Assembly (NCBI GenBank): GCA_003105225.1
Contig: PQAK01000168.1
Span: 1,890 to 22,809 of the forward strand
Reading direction: 5' to 3'
Origin: Deltaproteobacteria bacterium
GTDB taxonomy: Bacteria; Desulfobacterota; Deferrimicrobia; Deferrimicrobiales; Deferrimicrobiaceae
Length of the DNA: 20,920 bases
How positions within the stretch are numbered: position 1 is the stretch's first letter; each line of letters opens with the position of its first letter. Below the pieces are notes generated by a model, which was not told where the DNA came from, ran no database searches, and was given only the letters and a program-made list of their open reading frames with translations. The position numbers and the translations under genes were made by a program. Below are positions 1 to 6,252 of the stretch, in pieces.

Positions 1-1
1 C

Positions 2-781
2 CTCTCCCCCGGGGACCGGGTGGGCGTCCCGTGGATGCAGTTCGCGTGCGGAGAGTGCGCCCCCTGCAAGGCCGGAGCCGAGATGCTCTGCGCCGCGCAG
101 AAAAGCACCGGCATCACGGTGAACGGCGGGTACGCCCAGTTCGTCACGGCGCCCGCCGCCTTCGCCCACAAGATCCCGGATGCCCTCGACCTGGTGGATG
201 CCGCGCCGCTCCTGTGCGCGGGGATCACGGTCTTCGCACCGCTGCGCAGGGAGGGGAACCTGGCCGGAAAGACGGTCGCCGTGGCGGGGATCGGCGGCCT
301 GGGGCACCTGGGTCTGCGCATGGCCTCCGCCATGGGGGCCCATGTCGTGGCCATCCTCAGGGGGGAAGAGAAGGCGGCTCTCGCACGGCAGATGGGGGCC
401 TCCGAGATCATCGATTCGGAGAAAGAGAAGATCGGGAAACGGTTGACCGCGATGGGAGGGGCGGACCTGATCCTTTTGACCGGCATTTCCGCGCGGCTGT
501 TCGAGCAGTGCATCCCGGGACTCGGTCCCAACGGAACTCTCGTGGTGCTGGCCGCGATCGCGGAGAAAGCGTCCGTGCTCCCCGCGGGCCTCATCGCGGG
601 CCAGAAGGCGATCCGCGGTTCCGTGATCGGCACCCGGGCCGATATGGACGCAATGCTTCGCTTCGCCGCAGACCACGGGATCTCACCGCTCGTGGAGCGG
701 CATCCCCTGGAAAACGTCAACGAGGTCCTGGAAAAACTGCGGAAAGGAACGGTCCGGCTGCGCGCGGTGCTGACCCCCTGA
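2..781 (+). CDS. Zinc-dependent alcohol dehydrogenase (MDR family), 5'-truncated by the window edge
   Basis: This is the C-terminal part of a medium-chain NAD(P)-dependent alcohol dehydrogenase that interconverts alcohols and aldehydes. The reading frame is open from base 2 (Leu-Ser-Pro-Gly-Asp-Arg-Val), so the true start and the first catalytic-zinc ligands lie to the left. About 260 of the usual 330-350 residues are present. Visible features are the four-cysteine structural zinc lobe (CGECAPCKAGAEMLC), the Cys of the LLCAGITVF segment that normally supplies the last catalytic zinc ligand, and the Rossmann motif GIGGLGHLG. The internal layout matches the AdhP/YahK-type branch, but the substrate cannot be read from the sequence. 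The gene ends just before a strong hairpin terminator. The GTG at base 20 is an internal Val codon, not the start. Confidence 0.93.
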   Translation, partial: LSPGDRVGVPWMQFACGECAPCKAGAEMLCAAQKSTGITVNGGYAQFVTAPAAFAHKIPDALDLVDAAPLLCAGITVFAPLRREGNLAGKTVAVAGIGGLGHLGLRMASAMGAHVVAILRGEEKAALARQMGASEIIDSEKEKIGKRLTAMGGADLILLTGISARLFEQCIPGLGPNGTLVVLAAIAEKASVLPAGLIAGQKAIRGSVIGTRADMDAMLRFAADHGISPLVERHPLENVNEVLEKLRKGTVRLRAVLTP

Positions 782-785
782 CAGG

Positions 786-812
786 AAAAGGCCGGCATTG
801 CGCCGGCCTTTT
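786..812. terminator. Perfect 11-bp hairpin terminator, probably bidirectional
   Basis: The left arm AAAAGGCCGGC (786-796) and right arm GCCGGCCTTTT (802-812) pair perfectly around the 5-nt loop ATTGC. The A and T ends give a short U-tract in both directions. It sits between convergent genes, 4 bases after the dehydrogenase stop and 41 bases from the stop of the minus-strand gene, so it can serve both. Confidence 0.9.
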
Positions 813-853
813 GCACCGGGGAGGCGCTTTCCTCCCCGAGCCGTCTTCCCGGA

Positions 854-1129
854 TCAGGCGGACGCCTTCATCTGGTGGAAGGCCTTGATCTGCTCCGGGG
901 TGAATTTGTCCACCTTGACGCAGCGCGCCTTGCCGCGCAGGAAGGTCGGGACATTCTCCTTCGCTTCGGACTCGCTCCCCGCCTCGACGATGACGTACCC
1001 GGTGTGATCGCCGGACATGCATCCGAAATCGTATTTCGCCAACGCGCCTGGGCCTTTCACGAGGATTTCATCCAGCGCCCGCAGGCATTCTTCCGTCGTG
1101 TGGGGAGATTCGATCAGGTATCGCGCCAT
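854..1129 (-). CDS. Small conserved protein of unknown function (91 aa)
   Basis: I do not recognise a named family. The start at 1129 is preceded by a strong Shine-Dalgarno (AGGAGGGG) at good spacing, and it begins MARYLIESPHTTEECLRALD. An upstream extension to 1195 would have no comparable site. The protein is cytosolic, with no signal peptide or membrane segment. Its pattern of an initial strand (RYLIES), a helix rich in Glu/Leu, a strand around YDFGCMSGDHTGYVIVEA, a second helix and a final strand with KFTPEQIKAF suggests a small ferredoxin-like alpha/beta fold, as in dimeric alpha/beta-barrel proteins. That fold is inference only. Cys37 and His42 lie in a short conserved-looking loop. It faces the alcohol dehydrogenase and diverges from the CHRD gene. 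Confidence 0.75.
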   Translation of the reverse strand: MARYLIESPHTTEECLRALDEILVKGPGALAKYDFGCMSGDHTGYVIVEAGSESEAKENVPTFLRGKARCVKVDKFTPEQIKAFHQMKASA

Positions 1130-1193
1130 TGCTTTCCCCTCCTTTCCCTCTATCCGGCTTGATGAGGTGGCCATACGACGATGTCTACCGTTC

Positions 1194-1199
1194 ATTATA
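1194..1199 (-). promoter_or_regulatory. Candidate -10 box for the 91-aa gene
   Basis: Read on the minus strand this is a perfect TATAAT, 65 bases upstream of the ATG at 1129. No good -35 hexamer is visible at 16-18 bp, so the promoter is weakly supported or activator-dependent. The rest of the 190-bp divergent region (1130-1320) shows nothing else I can support. Confidence 0.4.
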
Positions 1200-1320
1200 T
1201 TCCCTGCCTCATGAATTCCCCCATCCGCCAGGAAATATTCCGATTAAGAGGAAAAGTGCAACAGCGGGCAGGATCCCGACATCTCACGTTGAAATTTCAG
1301 CAAAGGAAAGGAGAATCCTG

Positions 1321-1803
1321 ATGAGGAAGCCGTATACGTTGTCGCTTCTGTTGGCGCTGGCGCTCATTATCGCAGGGACGGCCCTCTCCCTGGCCGACGT
1401 GGGAGAAAAGCATTTCTCGGCGGACCTGATGGGGATGAACGGATCGATGGCCAGCGGGAAGGCCACGTTCGAGTTGAACAAGGAGGGAACCGTTCTGCAT
1501 TACAAGGTCACGGCGTCCAACATCGTGGACGTCATGATGTCGCATATCCACCTGGCCCCTCCGGGCAAGGATGGGCCGGTCGCGGCATGGCTGTACCCTC
1601 CCGGCCCGCCGCCCCAGCTGAAGGAAGGCAAGTTCGAAGGCACGCTCGCCGAGGGCGACATCAAGGCGGAGAACCTGCAGGGAGACCTGAAAGGCAAACC
1701 CTTGAGCGCCCTGGTCGAGAAGATCGAGGCGGGCGAAGCGTACGCCAACATCCACACCAAGGCAAAACCCGGCGGGGAGGTCCGCGGCCAGATCCATAAA
1801 TAG
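1321..1803 (+). CDS. Exported CHRD-domain protein
   Basis: This 160-residue protein starts at 1321, eight bases after an AGGAG site. It opens with a Sec signal peptide (MRKPYT, then a long Leu/Ala-rich core) probably cleaved near residue 25 (LSLA/DVG). The rest is one CHRD domain, about residues 33-160. It shows the family's typical segments: an early beta strand HFSADLMG, the SGKATFEL strand, the MMSHIHLAPPGKDGPV core with its His-X-His, and the terminal YANIHTKAKPGGEVRGQI. CHRD domains occur in chordin and in many bacterial secreted or surface proteins, where the biochemical role is mostly unknown. The gene is monocistronic, with its own terminator just downstream. Family assignment is firm and function is not known. 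Confidence 0.93.
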   Translation: MRKPYTLSLLLALALIIAGTALSLADVGEKHFSADLMGMNGSMASGKATFELNKEGTVLHYKVTASNIVDVMMSHIHLAPPGKDGPVAAWLYPPGPPPQLKEGKFEGTLAEGDIKAENLQGDLKGKPLSALVEKIEAGEAYANIHTKAKPGGEVRGQIHK

Positions 1804-1849
1804 GGTTGCCGTTTCACGGGCGCCGCGCGGGCGCATCGGGACCTGCCAG

Positions 1850-1873
1850 GGGGAGTCCGGGTTCGGACTCCCC
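1850..1873 (+). terminator. Intrinsic terminator after the CHRD gene
   Basis: Ten-base arms GGGGAGTCCG and CGGACTCCCC pair perfectly around a GGTT loop. A pyrimidine run (TTTCCTCTTTCCC) follows. It lies 46 bases after the stop codon. Confidence 0.85.
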
Positions 1874-1925
1874 TTTCCTCTTTCCCGCCCGCCGCGTTCT
1901 CCGCGGGGGGCATCGTCTCCCGTCC

Positions 1926-1954
1926 TGTGCCTGGATGACGGAAGCATTTATAAT
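1926..1954 (+). promoter_or_regulatory. Candidate promoter of the oxidoreductase-deacylase unit
   Basis: A perfect TATAAT lies at 1949-1954, about 42 bases upstream of the chosen ATG. The -35 position 17 bp upstream (TGTGCC) is poor, so only the -10 element is well supported. It sits directly after the CHRD terminator, where a new transcription unit would be expected to begin. Confidence 0.45.
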
Positions 1955-1995
1955 CGAAAACGACGACATGTTTTTCATGCCGCATGGGGGGAACG

Positions 1996-2964
1996 ATGAA
2001 ATCCATCCGCGTCCATCAGTATGGCGGCCCGGAAGCTCTCGCGATGGAAGACCTGCCGGTCCCCGAGCCCGGCAAGGGGGAAGCGCTCGTAAACATCGAA
2101 GCGATCGGCGTGAATTTCATCGACGTCTACCAGCGGATGGGGCTTTACCGCTCTCCCCTTCCCTTCACGCCGGGCAACGAGGCGGAAGGCGTCGTCGTGA
2201 GGACGGGGCCTGGCGCCGGCGAAGTGAAAACCGGCGACCGGGTCGCGTATGCCGGGGTGCTCGGCTCCTATACGGAGGCTGCCGTCGTCCCTTCCTGGCG
2301 GCTGGTCCGGCTCCCCGCCGGCCTGGAGGCCGGATGGGGCGCCGCGCTGATGCTCCAGGGGATGACGGCGCACTATCTGGCGCATGCCGCCTATCCGCTC
2401 CATCCCGGAGACGCCTGCCTCGTTCACGCGGCCGCGGGCGGCGTGGGTCTCCTGCTGACGCAGATGGCGAAGGGCCGTGGCGCCCGCGTGATCGGCACGG
2501 TCTCCACGAAGGAAAAGGCGGAGCTGGCGCGATCGTTCGGCGCGGACGACGTCATCCTCTACACGGAACAGGATTTCGAGGCGGAGGTAAGACGCCTGAC
2601 CGGAGGCAAAGGAGTGCAGGTGGTTTACGATTCCGTGGGCAAGACCACCTTCGAGAAGAGCCTGGGATGCCTCTCCCCTCGAGGGTACCTGGCGCTCTAC
2701 GGCCAGTCCAGCGGTCCGGTGCCGCCGTTCGACCTGCAGGTCCTGAACAGCAAAGGGGGGCTGTTCGTGACCCGGCCCTCCCTGGCCCACTACACGGCGA
2801 CGCGCGAGGAACTTTTACAGAGGGCGAACGACGTGCTCGGGTGGGCGGCATCGGGGAAACTGAAGGTCCGGATCGGTGCGCGGTTTCCTCTTTCCGAGGC
2901 GGCCGAGGCGCACCGACAGCTCGCGGGACGGAAGACCACCGGAAAGGTCCTGCTGCTGCCGTAG
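1996..2964 (+). CDS. NADPH:quinone oxidoreductase, zinc-independent MDR family
   Basis: This 322-residue protein is a full-length Qor/zeta-crystallin-type reductase, predicted to pass electrons from NADPH to quinones or other alpha,beta-unsaturated carbonyls in the cytosol. It begins MKSIRVHQYGGPEALAMEDL, the usual N-terminus of the family. It contains the substrate-side NFIDVYQRMGLY motif and the dinucleotide site HAAAGGVGLLLTQMAK at about residues 141-156, followed by ARVIGTVSTKEKAELARSFGA. The zinc-ligand cysteines of true alcohol dehydrogenases are absent, as expected. I chose the ATG at 1996 because a G6 run precedes it at proper spacing; an in-frame ATG at 1984 would only add four residues. 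The YbaK-type gene follows 12 bases after its stop, which suggests cotranscription. Confidence 0.94.
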   Translation: MKSIRVHQYGGPEALAMEDLPVPEPGKGEALVNIEAIGVNFIDVYQRMGLYRSPLPFTPGNEAEGVVVRTGPGAGEVKTGDRVAYAGVLGSYTEAAVVPSWRLVRLPAGLEAGWGAALMLQGMTAHYLAHAAYPLHPGDACLVHAAAGGVGLLLTQMAKGRGARVIGTVSTKEKAELARSFGADDVILYTEQDFEAEVRRLTGGKGVQVVYDSVGKTTFEKSLGCLSPRGYLALYGQSSGPVPPFDLQVLNSKGGLFVTRPSLAHYTATREELLQRANDVLGWAASGKLKVRIGARFPLSEAAEAHRQLAGRKTTGKVLLLP

Positions 2965-2976
2965 GGGAAGCCCGCC

Positions 2977-3459
2977 ATGGGAAGGGAAAAGACTCCGGTG
3001 ACGCCGGCCGTCCGCCTTCTTCGGGCGGCGAAGGTCCCCTATACCGATCACCTGTATGCCTACGAAGAGAAGGGAGGCACCGCGGTATCCGCCCGCGAGC
3101 TCGGAGTGGAGGAGCACACGGTCGTCAAGACCCTCGTCATGGAGGACGAAGGGGGGAACCCCCTCGTGGTATTGATGCACGGCGACCGGCAGGTATCCAC
3201 CCGGGAGCTGGCCCGGGCGATCGGGGTGAAGACCGTTGCGCCGTGCAGCCCCGAAGCCGCGCAAAGGCACACGGGGTACCTGGTCGGCGGAACGTCCCCC
3301 TTCGGCATGCGCAAGGCCATGCCGGTTTACATGGAGGAAACGATCCTGGACCTCCCCAGGATCTACATCAACGGCGGCAAGCGCGGGTACCTGGTCGGGA
3401 TCGATCCGAAGGACGCCGCCGGGATCCTGAATCCCGCGATGGTCCGAGTGGCGATCTGA
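2977..3459 (+). CDS. ybaK: YbaK/EbsC-family Cys-tRNA(Pro) deacylase
   Basis: A 160-residue cytosolic trans-editing enzyme that hydrolyses mischarged cysteinyl-tRNA(Pro), protecting proline codons. The whole protein is the YbaK/ProX-like editing domain at normal length. It starts KTPVTPAVRLLRAAKVPY and has the family lysine in VVKTLVMED (Lys51). It also carries the GDRQVSTRELARAIG helix and the GGTSPFGMRKAMPVYME loop, which builds the substrate pocket. The later segment ILDLPRIYINGGKRGYLVGI is also typical. GGGGAAG lies a few bases upstream of the ATG. It is the second gene of a probable pair with the quinone oxidoreductase. No functional link between the two is evident, so they may simply share a promoter. 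Fine specificity within the YbaK, ProX and EbsC branches is inferred from overall similarity. Confidence 0.93.
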   Translation: MGREKTPVTPAVRLLRAAKVPYTDHLYAYEEKGGTAVSARELGVEEHTVVKTLVMEDEGGNPLVVLMHGDRQVSTRELARAIGVKTVAPCSPEAAQRHTGYLVGGTSPFGMRKAMPVYMEETILDLPRIYINGGKRGYLVGIDPKDAAGILNPAMVRVAI

Positions 3460-3482
3460 CCCGGGGCCCGCGCCCCTGGCCG

Positions 3483-3953
3483 CTATTTCACGATCTTCCA
3501 GCTCCCGTCGGGCTGCCTGCAGGCCGTCCCGTACGCCTGGTGCTCCTCGCCGCCGATGATCACGGTCTGCTGGTACTCCCTGCAGTACCCCCCCTGCGCC
3601 GTCTGGTAGGTCCTTTTCGGAGTGATCGAACCGTGATGTCCCGAATCCGGGTTTCTCCAGGCACGCGGTTCATCGGTCCGGTTGTGTTCGAGGCTGTACT
3701 GGGCCGCCCTTTCCATCGCGATCCGGTCCTGCTGGTCGAGGGACCTTCCGATCTCCTGCCCCACCAGCGCCCCGGCAAGCGTTCCGATGGCGACGGCGAC
3801 GAGCCGCCCGGTCCCGTGACCCACCTGGGCGCCGACCACCGCCCCCGTCGCGCCGCCGATCAGCGTCCCTCCGGTTTCCTTGGGCCCCATCGTGGAAGCG
3901 CACCCCGCCAGGGCGAAGGCAAGTATCATCGGTACGATAACGATTCGCTTCAT
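3483..3953 (-). CDS. Glycine-zipper lipoprotein (17-kDa surface-antigen-like)
   Basis: This 156-residue lipoprotein is predicted to be anchored in the outer membrane. The signal peptide MKRIVIVPMILAFALAGC ends in a clear lipobox (LAGC), with Cys18 as the lipidated residue. Residues about 28-70 form a Gly-zipper membrane-like segment (GGTLIGGATGAVVGAQVG, then GTLAGALVGQEIGRSLD), characteristic of the glycine-zipper 2TM/Rickettsia 17-kDa antigen group. The C-terminal half carries YCREYQQTVIIGGEEHQAYG, which resembles the conserved C-terminal domain of those proteins and contains two cysteines that could form a disulfide. The start is the ATG at 3953, behind GGGGAGG; a GTG directly before it adds one residue. 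It converges with the ybaK gene across only 23 bases. The role is structural or unknown. Confidence 0.9.
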   Translation of the reverse strand: MKRIVIVPMILAFALAGCASTMGPKETGGTLIGGATGAVVGAQVGHGTGRLVAVAIGTLAGALVGQEIGRSLDQQDRIAMERAAQYSLEHNRTDEPRAWRNPDSGHHGSITPKRTYQTAQGGYCREYQQTVIIGGEEHQAYGTACRQPDGSWKIVK

Positions 3954-4111
3954 CACGTCCTCCCCTCCGGTTCAAGTTTTCCCTTTTGCCGTTTCGATCT
4001 TGCCGTCGATTCTCCTTCTCGTTGATACGAACGCGCAAGCCGCCTTATTCGCGGAATGCGCGATGCTCCCGTTCGGATTTTCCCATTCCGATGCATGCAT
4101 CCGCGGGCGGT

Positions 4112-5155
4112 TCAGGCGACCGATCTTTCCATTTCCCTGGTGTATTTGCCGTATCGGGCCGCGCCGTTGCACCTTGCCCGGTGGCGAAAAACACCTTGCG
4201 CCGTGGAAATATTCGCGGAATCCCCCTTCCATGCCTTCAGGACGGGATCCTGGAGGGCGCGCCCGTATGAGAAGCTCAGTTCCCACGGGGGGCTGCCGAG
4301 CGCGTTCATCGCGCTCAGATGCTCCGTCGCCTGCTCGGCGGTCTGCCCCCCGGACAGGAACACGATGCCGGGAACGGCGGGAGGGACGACCCGGCGCAGG
4401 CAGCGCACGGTGGCTTCCGCCACTTCCGGAACGCCCGCCTGCTTCGGGCACTCTTTGCCCGGGAGAACCATGTTCGGTTTCAGCAGCATTCCCTCGAGCG
4501 CAACCCGGTGCTCCAGGAGCTCGGAGAAGACGAGCGAGAGCGTTTCCGTCGTCACTTCCTCGCAGCGCTCGATGGTATGGGCCCCGTCCATGAGGACTTC
4601 CGGCTCGACGATCGGCGCAAGCCCGGCTTCCTGGCACAGGGCGGCATAGCGCGCCAGCAGGTGAGCATGGGCTTTCAGGCAAAACCGGGTGGGGATTCCG
4701 CTGCCGATGGAGATGACCGCACGCCACTTTGCGAAGCGGGCGCCCCTGTCCCGGTATTCCGCGAGGCGTTCCCCCAGGCCATCGAGCCCTTCCGTGATCT
4801 TCTCCTCGGGGAACCGCGCAAGCGGCCTGGTTCCCTTGTCGACCTTGATCCCGGGGAGAATTCCCTGCCGGGAGAGCACTTCCGGGAAAGGGGTCCCGTC
4901 GGCGGATTTCTGGCGAATGGTTTCGTCGAAAAGGATCACCCCGCTCACGAACTCCGATATCCCGGGGGTCGTGAACAGAAGGTCCCGGTACGCCCTTCGG
5001 TTCTCCTCCGTGGAGGGTACGCCCACGGCCTTCAAGCGCTTCTCGATCGTGGGAGCGCTTTCGTCCGCCGCGAGAATCCCTTTTCCGGCCGCAACGAGGG
5101 ATCGGGCGACCGAATCGAGTCCGCTCATCGGCATGAGGCACCCCCGTTTTTCCAT
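4112..5155 (-). CDS. Class I fructose-bisphosphate aldolase
   Basis: This enzyme cleaves fructose 1,6-bisphosphate to dihydroxyacetone phosphate and glyceraldehyde 3-phosphate, and runs in reverse in gluconeogenesis, through a Schiff-base lysine and without metal. At 347 residues it is the long, animal-like class I type rather than the short DhnA type. Landmarks are GKGILAADES with the catalytic Asp (about residue 31), GIKVDKG (Lys104), RFAKWRAV (Lys143), PIVEPEV with two active-site Glu, and the Schiff-base lysine in EGMLLKPNMVLPG (Lys226). The start at 5155 has a GGGGGGAATCG upstream region like its neighbours; the in-frame ATG at 5134, also after a G-run, would remove seven residues. MscL lies 65 bases upstream on the same strand. 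The C-terminus (TREMERSVA) lacks the C-terminal Tyr of animal enzymes. Confidence 0.95.
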   Translation of the reverse strand: MEKRGCLMPMSGLDSVARSLVAAGKGILAADESAPTIEKRLKAVGVPSTEENRRAYRDLLFTTPGISEFVSGVILFDETIRQKSADGTPFPEVLSRQGILPGIKVDKGTRPLARFPEEKITEGLDGLGERLAEYRDRGARFAKWRAVISIGSGIPTRFCLKAHAHLLARYAALCQEAGLAPIVEPEVLMDGAHTIERCEEVTTETLSLVFSELLEHRVALEGMLLKPNMVLPGKECPKQAGVPEVAEATVRCLRRVVPPAVPGIVFLSGGQTAEQATEHLSAMNALGSPPWELSFSYGRALQDPVLKAWKGDSANISTAQGVFRHRARCNGAARYGKYTREMERSVA

Positions 5156-5220
5156 TTTCGATTCCCCCCGCGGAACCGGGGTTTCACCCATCCGCCCGGA
5201 ACCGGCCGGCCCCTTGGCTC

Positions 5221-5676
5221 CTACGCGGACCGGAGTTCCGATGTGCAGTGGCCGCATCGCGTCGCCTTGATGGGGATGGTCGACAGGCAATGCGGACACT
5301 CCTTCGTCGTTGGTACGGGGAGGGGGGCCACTTCCTTCTTCTTCAGGGCGTTCATGCCGCGGATCAGGAAAAAAATGGCGAAAGCGACGATGAGGAAATT
5401 GACGACGGTGTTGATCAGCAGCCCGTAGTTGAGCGTTACCGCCCCCGCCCCCTTGGCCGCTGCGACCGTGGCATAGGGACCGGCGACTTTTCCCTCCTTG
5501 AGCACGATGAAAAGGTTCGAGAAGTCCACGTTGCCCAGGAGGAGACCGATCGGCGGCATCAGGACGTCGGACACCAGCGTTCCGACGATCGTCCCGAAGG
5601 CCGCGCCGATGATGATCCCCACCGCCATATCGATGACGTTCCCCCGCAACGCAAATTCCTTGAACTCCTTTAGCAT
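5221..5676 (-). CDS. mscL: Large-conductance mechanosensitive channel MscL with a C-terminal zinc ribbon
   Basis: MscL is a homopentameric inner-membrane channel that opens under membrane tension and releases solutes during hypo-osmotic shock. The 151-residue protein begins LKEFKEFALRGNVIDMAVG, the classic amphipathic helix leading into the first transmembrane helix (about 16-40). The Gly-rich pore line (GIIIGAAFGTIVGTLVSDVLMPPIG) is split here by line length only. The second helix is at about 84-106 (LLINTVVNFLIVAFAIFFLI) and is followed by a basic cluster. Unlike E. coli MscL, the tail after residue 120 carries CPHC (127, 130) and CGHC (141, 144), a zinc-ribbon-like module. The start at 5676 follows GGGGGAG; the longer upstream reading begins without a ribosome site. 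It reads toward the aldolase gene, possibly sharing its transcript. Confidence 0.95.
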   Translation of the reverse strand: MLKEFKEFALRGNVIDMAVGIIIGAAFGTIVGTLVSDVLMPPIGLLLGNVDFSNLFIVLKEGKVAGPYATVAAAKGAGAVTLNYGLLINTVVNFLIVAFAIFFLIRGMNALKKKEVAPLPVPTTKECPHCLSTIPIKATRCGHCTSELRSA

Positions 5677-5719
5677 GGCCGCTCCCCCTTCATGGGTAGG
5701 CTTCGTTGACGGCTTCCCT

Positions 5720-5741
5720 CTCGATCCCTCACGGAATCGAG
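5720..5741. other. Hairpin between the exported-protein gene and mscL
   Basis: CTCGATCCC (5720-5728) and GGAATCGAG (5733-5741) can form a 9-bp stem with one wobble pair around a 4-nt loop. No T-run follows in either direction, so it is a weak terminator or attenuator candidate. It sits 20 bases downstream of the stop of the minus-strand gene that ends at 5761. Confidence 0.4.
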
Positions 5742-5760
5742 GCAACCGGCCCCGCGGGGA

Positions 5761-6039
5761 TTACTTCTTCGTTTCCTTCTTTTTCGCATCCTTCACTTCC
5801 ACGGCGGTCGCGGTCATCTTGTACTCGATCGTCACCTTGGAGCCGACCTTGAGGTCCCCCGTGACCTTCGTGCCCGCGTCGCGGCCGATCTCCCACTTGT
5901 CCTTCCCCTTCTGCACGACGATGAGGTCGTCCTTGAGCTCGAGGACGGGTCCCGTCACCTGGTAGGTCTTTGGGCCGGCGGCGAAGGCGACCGAGACGGC
6001 GAACAGGACCGCGATCACGATCAGCAGCGTGCGCTTCAT
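5761..6039 (-). CDS. Small exported protein of unknown function (92 aa)
   Basis: The start at 6039 follows GGGGGATCGAAG, and the protein opens with a clean Sec signal peptide (MKRTLLIVIAVLFAVSVAFA, cleaved before AGPK). The mature part, about 72 residues, alternates short beta-strand-like stretches (YQVTGPVLELKDDLIVVQKG, KWEIGRD, GSKVTIEYKMTATAVEV), which would suit a small periplasmic beta-barrel or OB-like fold. It ends in a very lysine-rich tail (KDAKKKETKK). There are no cysteines and no lipobox, so it should be soluble in the periplasm. I know no specific function for it. It is divergent from the TetR gene across about 210 bases, and mscL follows downstream on the same strand. Confidence 0.82.
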   Translation of the reverse strand: MKRTLLIVIAVLFAVSVAFAAGPKTYQVTGPVLELKDDLIVVQKGKDKWEIGRDAGTKVTGDLKVGSKVTIEYKMTATAVEVKDAKKKETKK

Positions 6040-6139
6040 CTTCGATCCCCCTTTCGGATGTGGATGCGGGTTGAGGAACCGTGGAGCCCGAAACAATCCG
6101 AATTCGATGGTATAAATATAGTAGAACAGGAACCGGCAT

Positions 6140-6153
6140 TAATCCGCGGATTA
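6140..6153. promoter_or_regulatory. 14-bp perfect palindrome, candidate operator
   Basis: TAATCCGCGGATTA is a perfect inverted repeat in the divergent region between the exported protein and the TetR gene, 15 bases upstream of the tetR -35 box. Five T bases follow it, but no plus-strand gene ends here, so a terminator role is unlikely. The protein that would bind it is unknown. Confidence 0.45.
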
Positions 6154-6168
6154 TTTTTCCGTTCCCCC

Positions 6169-6197
6169 TTGACAACCATGACGCATCATTTCAATAT
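6169..6197 (+). promoter_or_regulatory. Promoter of the tetR-RND-MFS operon
   Basis: A perfect -35 hexamer TTGACA (6169-6174) is followed after 17 bp by CAATAT (6192-6197), which matches 3 of 6 consensus -10 bases including the key A at position 2 and T at position 6. The expected transcription start falls near 6204, about 50 bases before the ATG at 6253. Confidence 0.6.
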
Positions 6198-6214
6198 GTG
6201 ACACCATGTTCACA
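6197..6214. promoter_or_regulatory. TGTGA-N8-TCACA palindrome over the start site, candidate TetR operator
   Basis: Five-base arms TGTGA (6197-6201) and TCACA (6210-6214) flank an 8-nt centre. The site starts at the last base of the -10 box and covers the expected transcription start, the classic place for a repressor to block transcription. This fits autorepression by the TetR protein encoded just downstream. The 8-nt spacer differs from the 6-nt spacer of a Crp site. Confidence 0.5.
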
Positions 6215-6252
6215 AACACCGGTTGTAATGCCGGCCGGGGGAGGGTCGGCCG

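Noticed and set aside
3460..3482. GC-only inverted repeat between ybaK and the glycine-zipper lipoprotein
   Set aside because: GGGGC-CCGC-GCCCC gives only a 5-bp stem and has no T-run on either side.
1806..4025. A 739-residue plus-strand frame spanning the oxidoreductase and ybaK genes
   Set aside because: It runs through two well-recognised genes in another frame, is Arg/Gly-rich and crosses a terminator.
4090..4101. 12-bp perfect palindrome GATGCATGCATC after the aldolase gene
   Set aside because: It is an alternating, low-complexity palindrome downstream of a gene, with no T-run and no promoter around it. Chance is the simplest explanation.
5156..5220. mscL and the aldolase gene as a functional operon
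   Set aside because: They share a strand with a 65-base gap, but there is no overlap and no functional link. Cotranscription is possible but not shown.
6197..6214. Crp-binding site upstream of the efflux operon
   Set aside because: The arms match but the spacer is 8 bases, not 6, and the position over the start site suits a repressor. It was kept as a TetR operator candidate instead.
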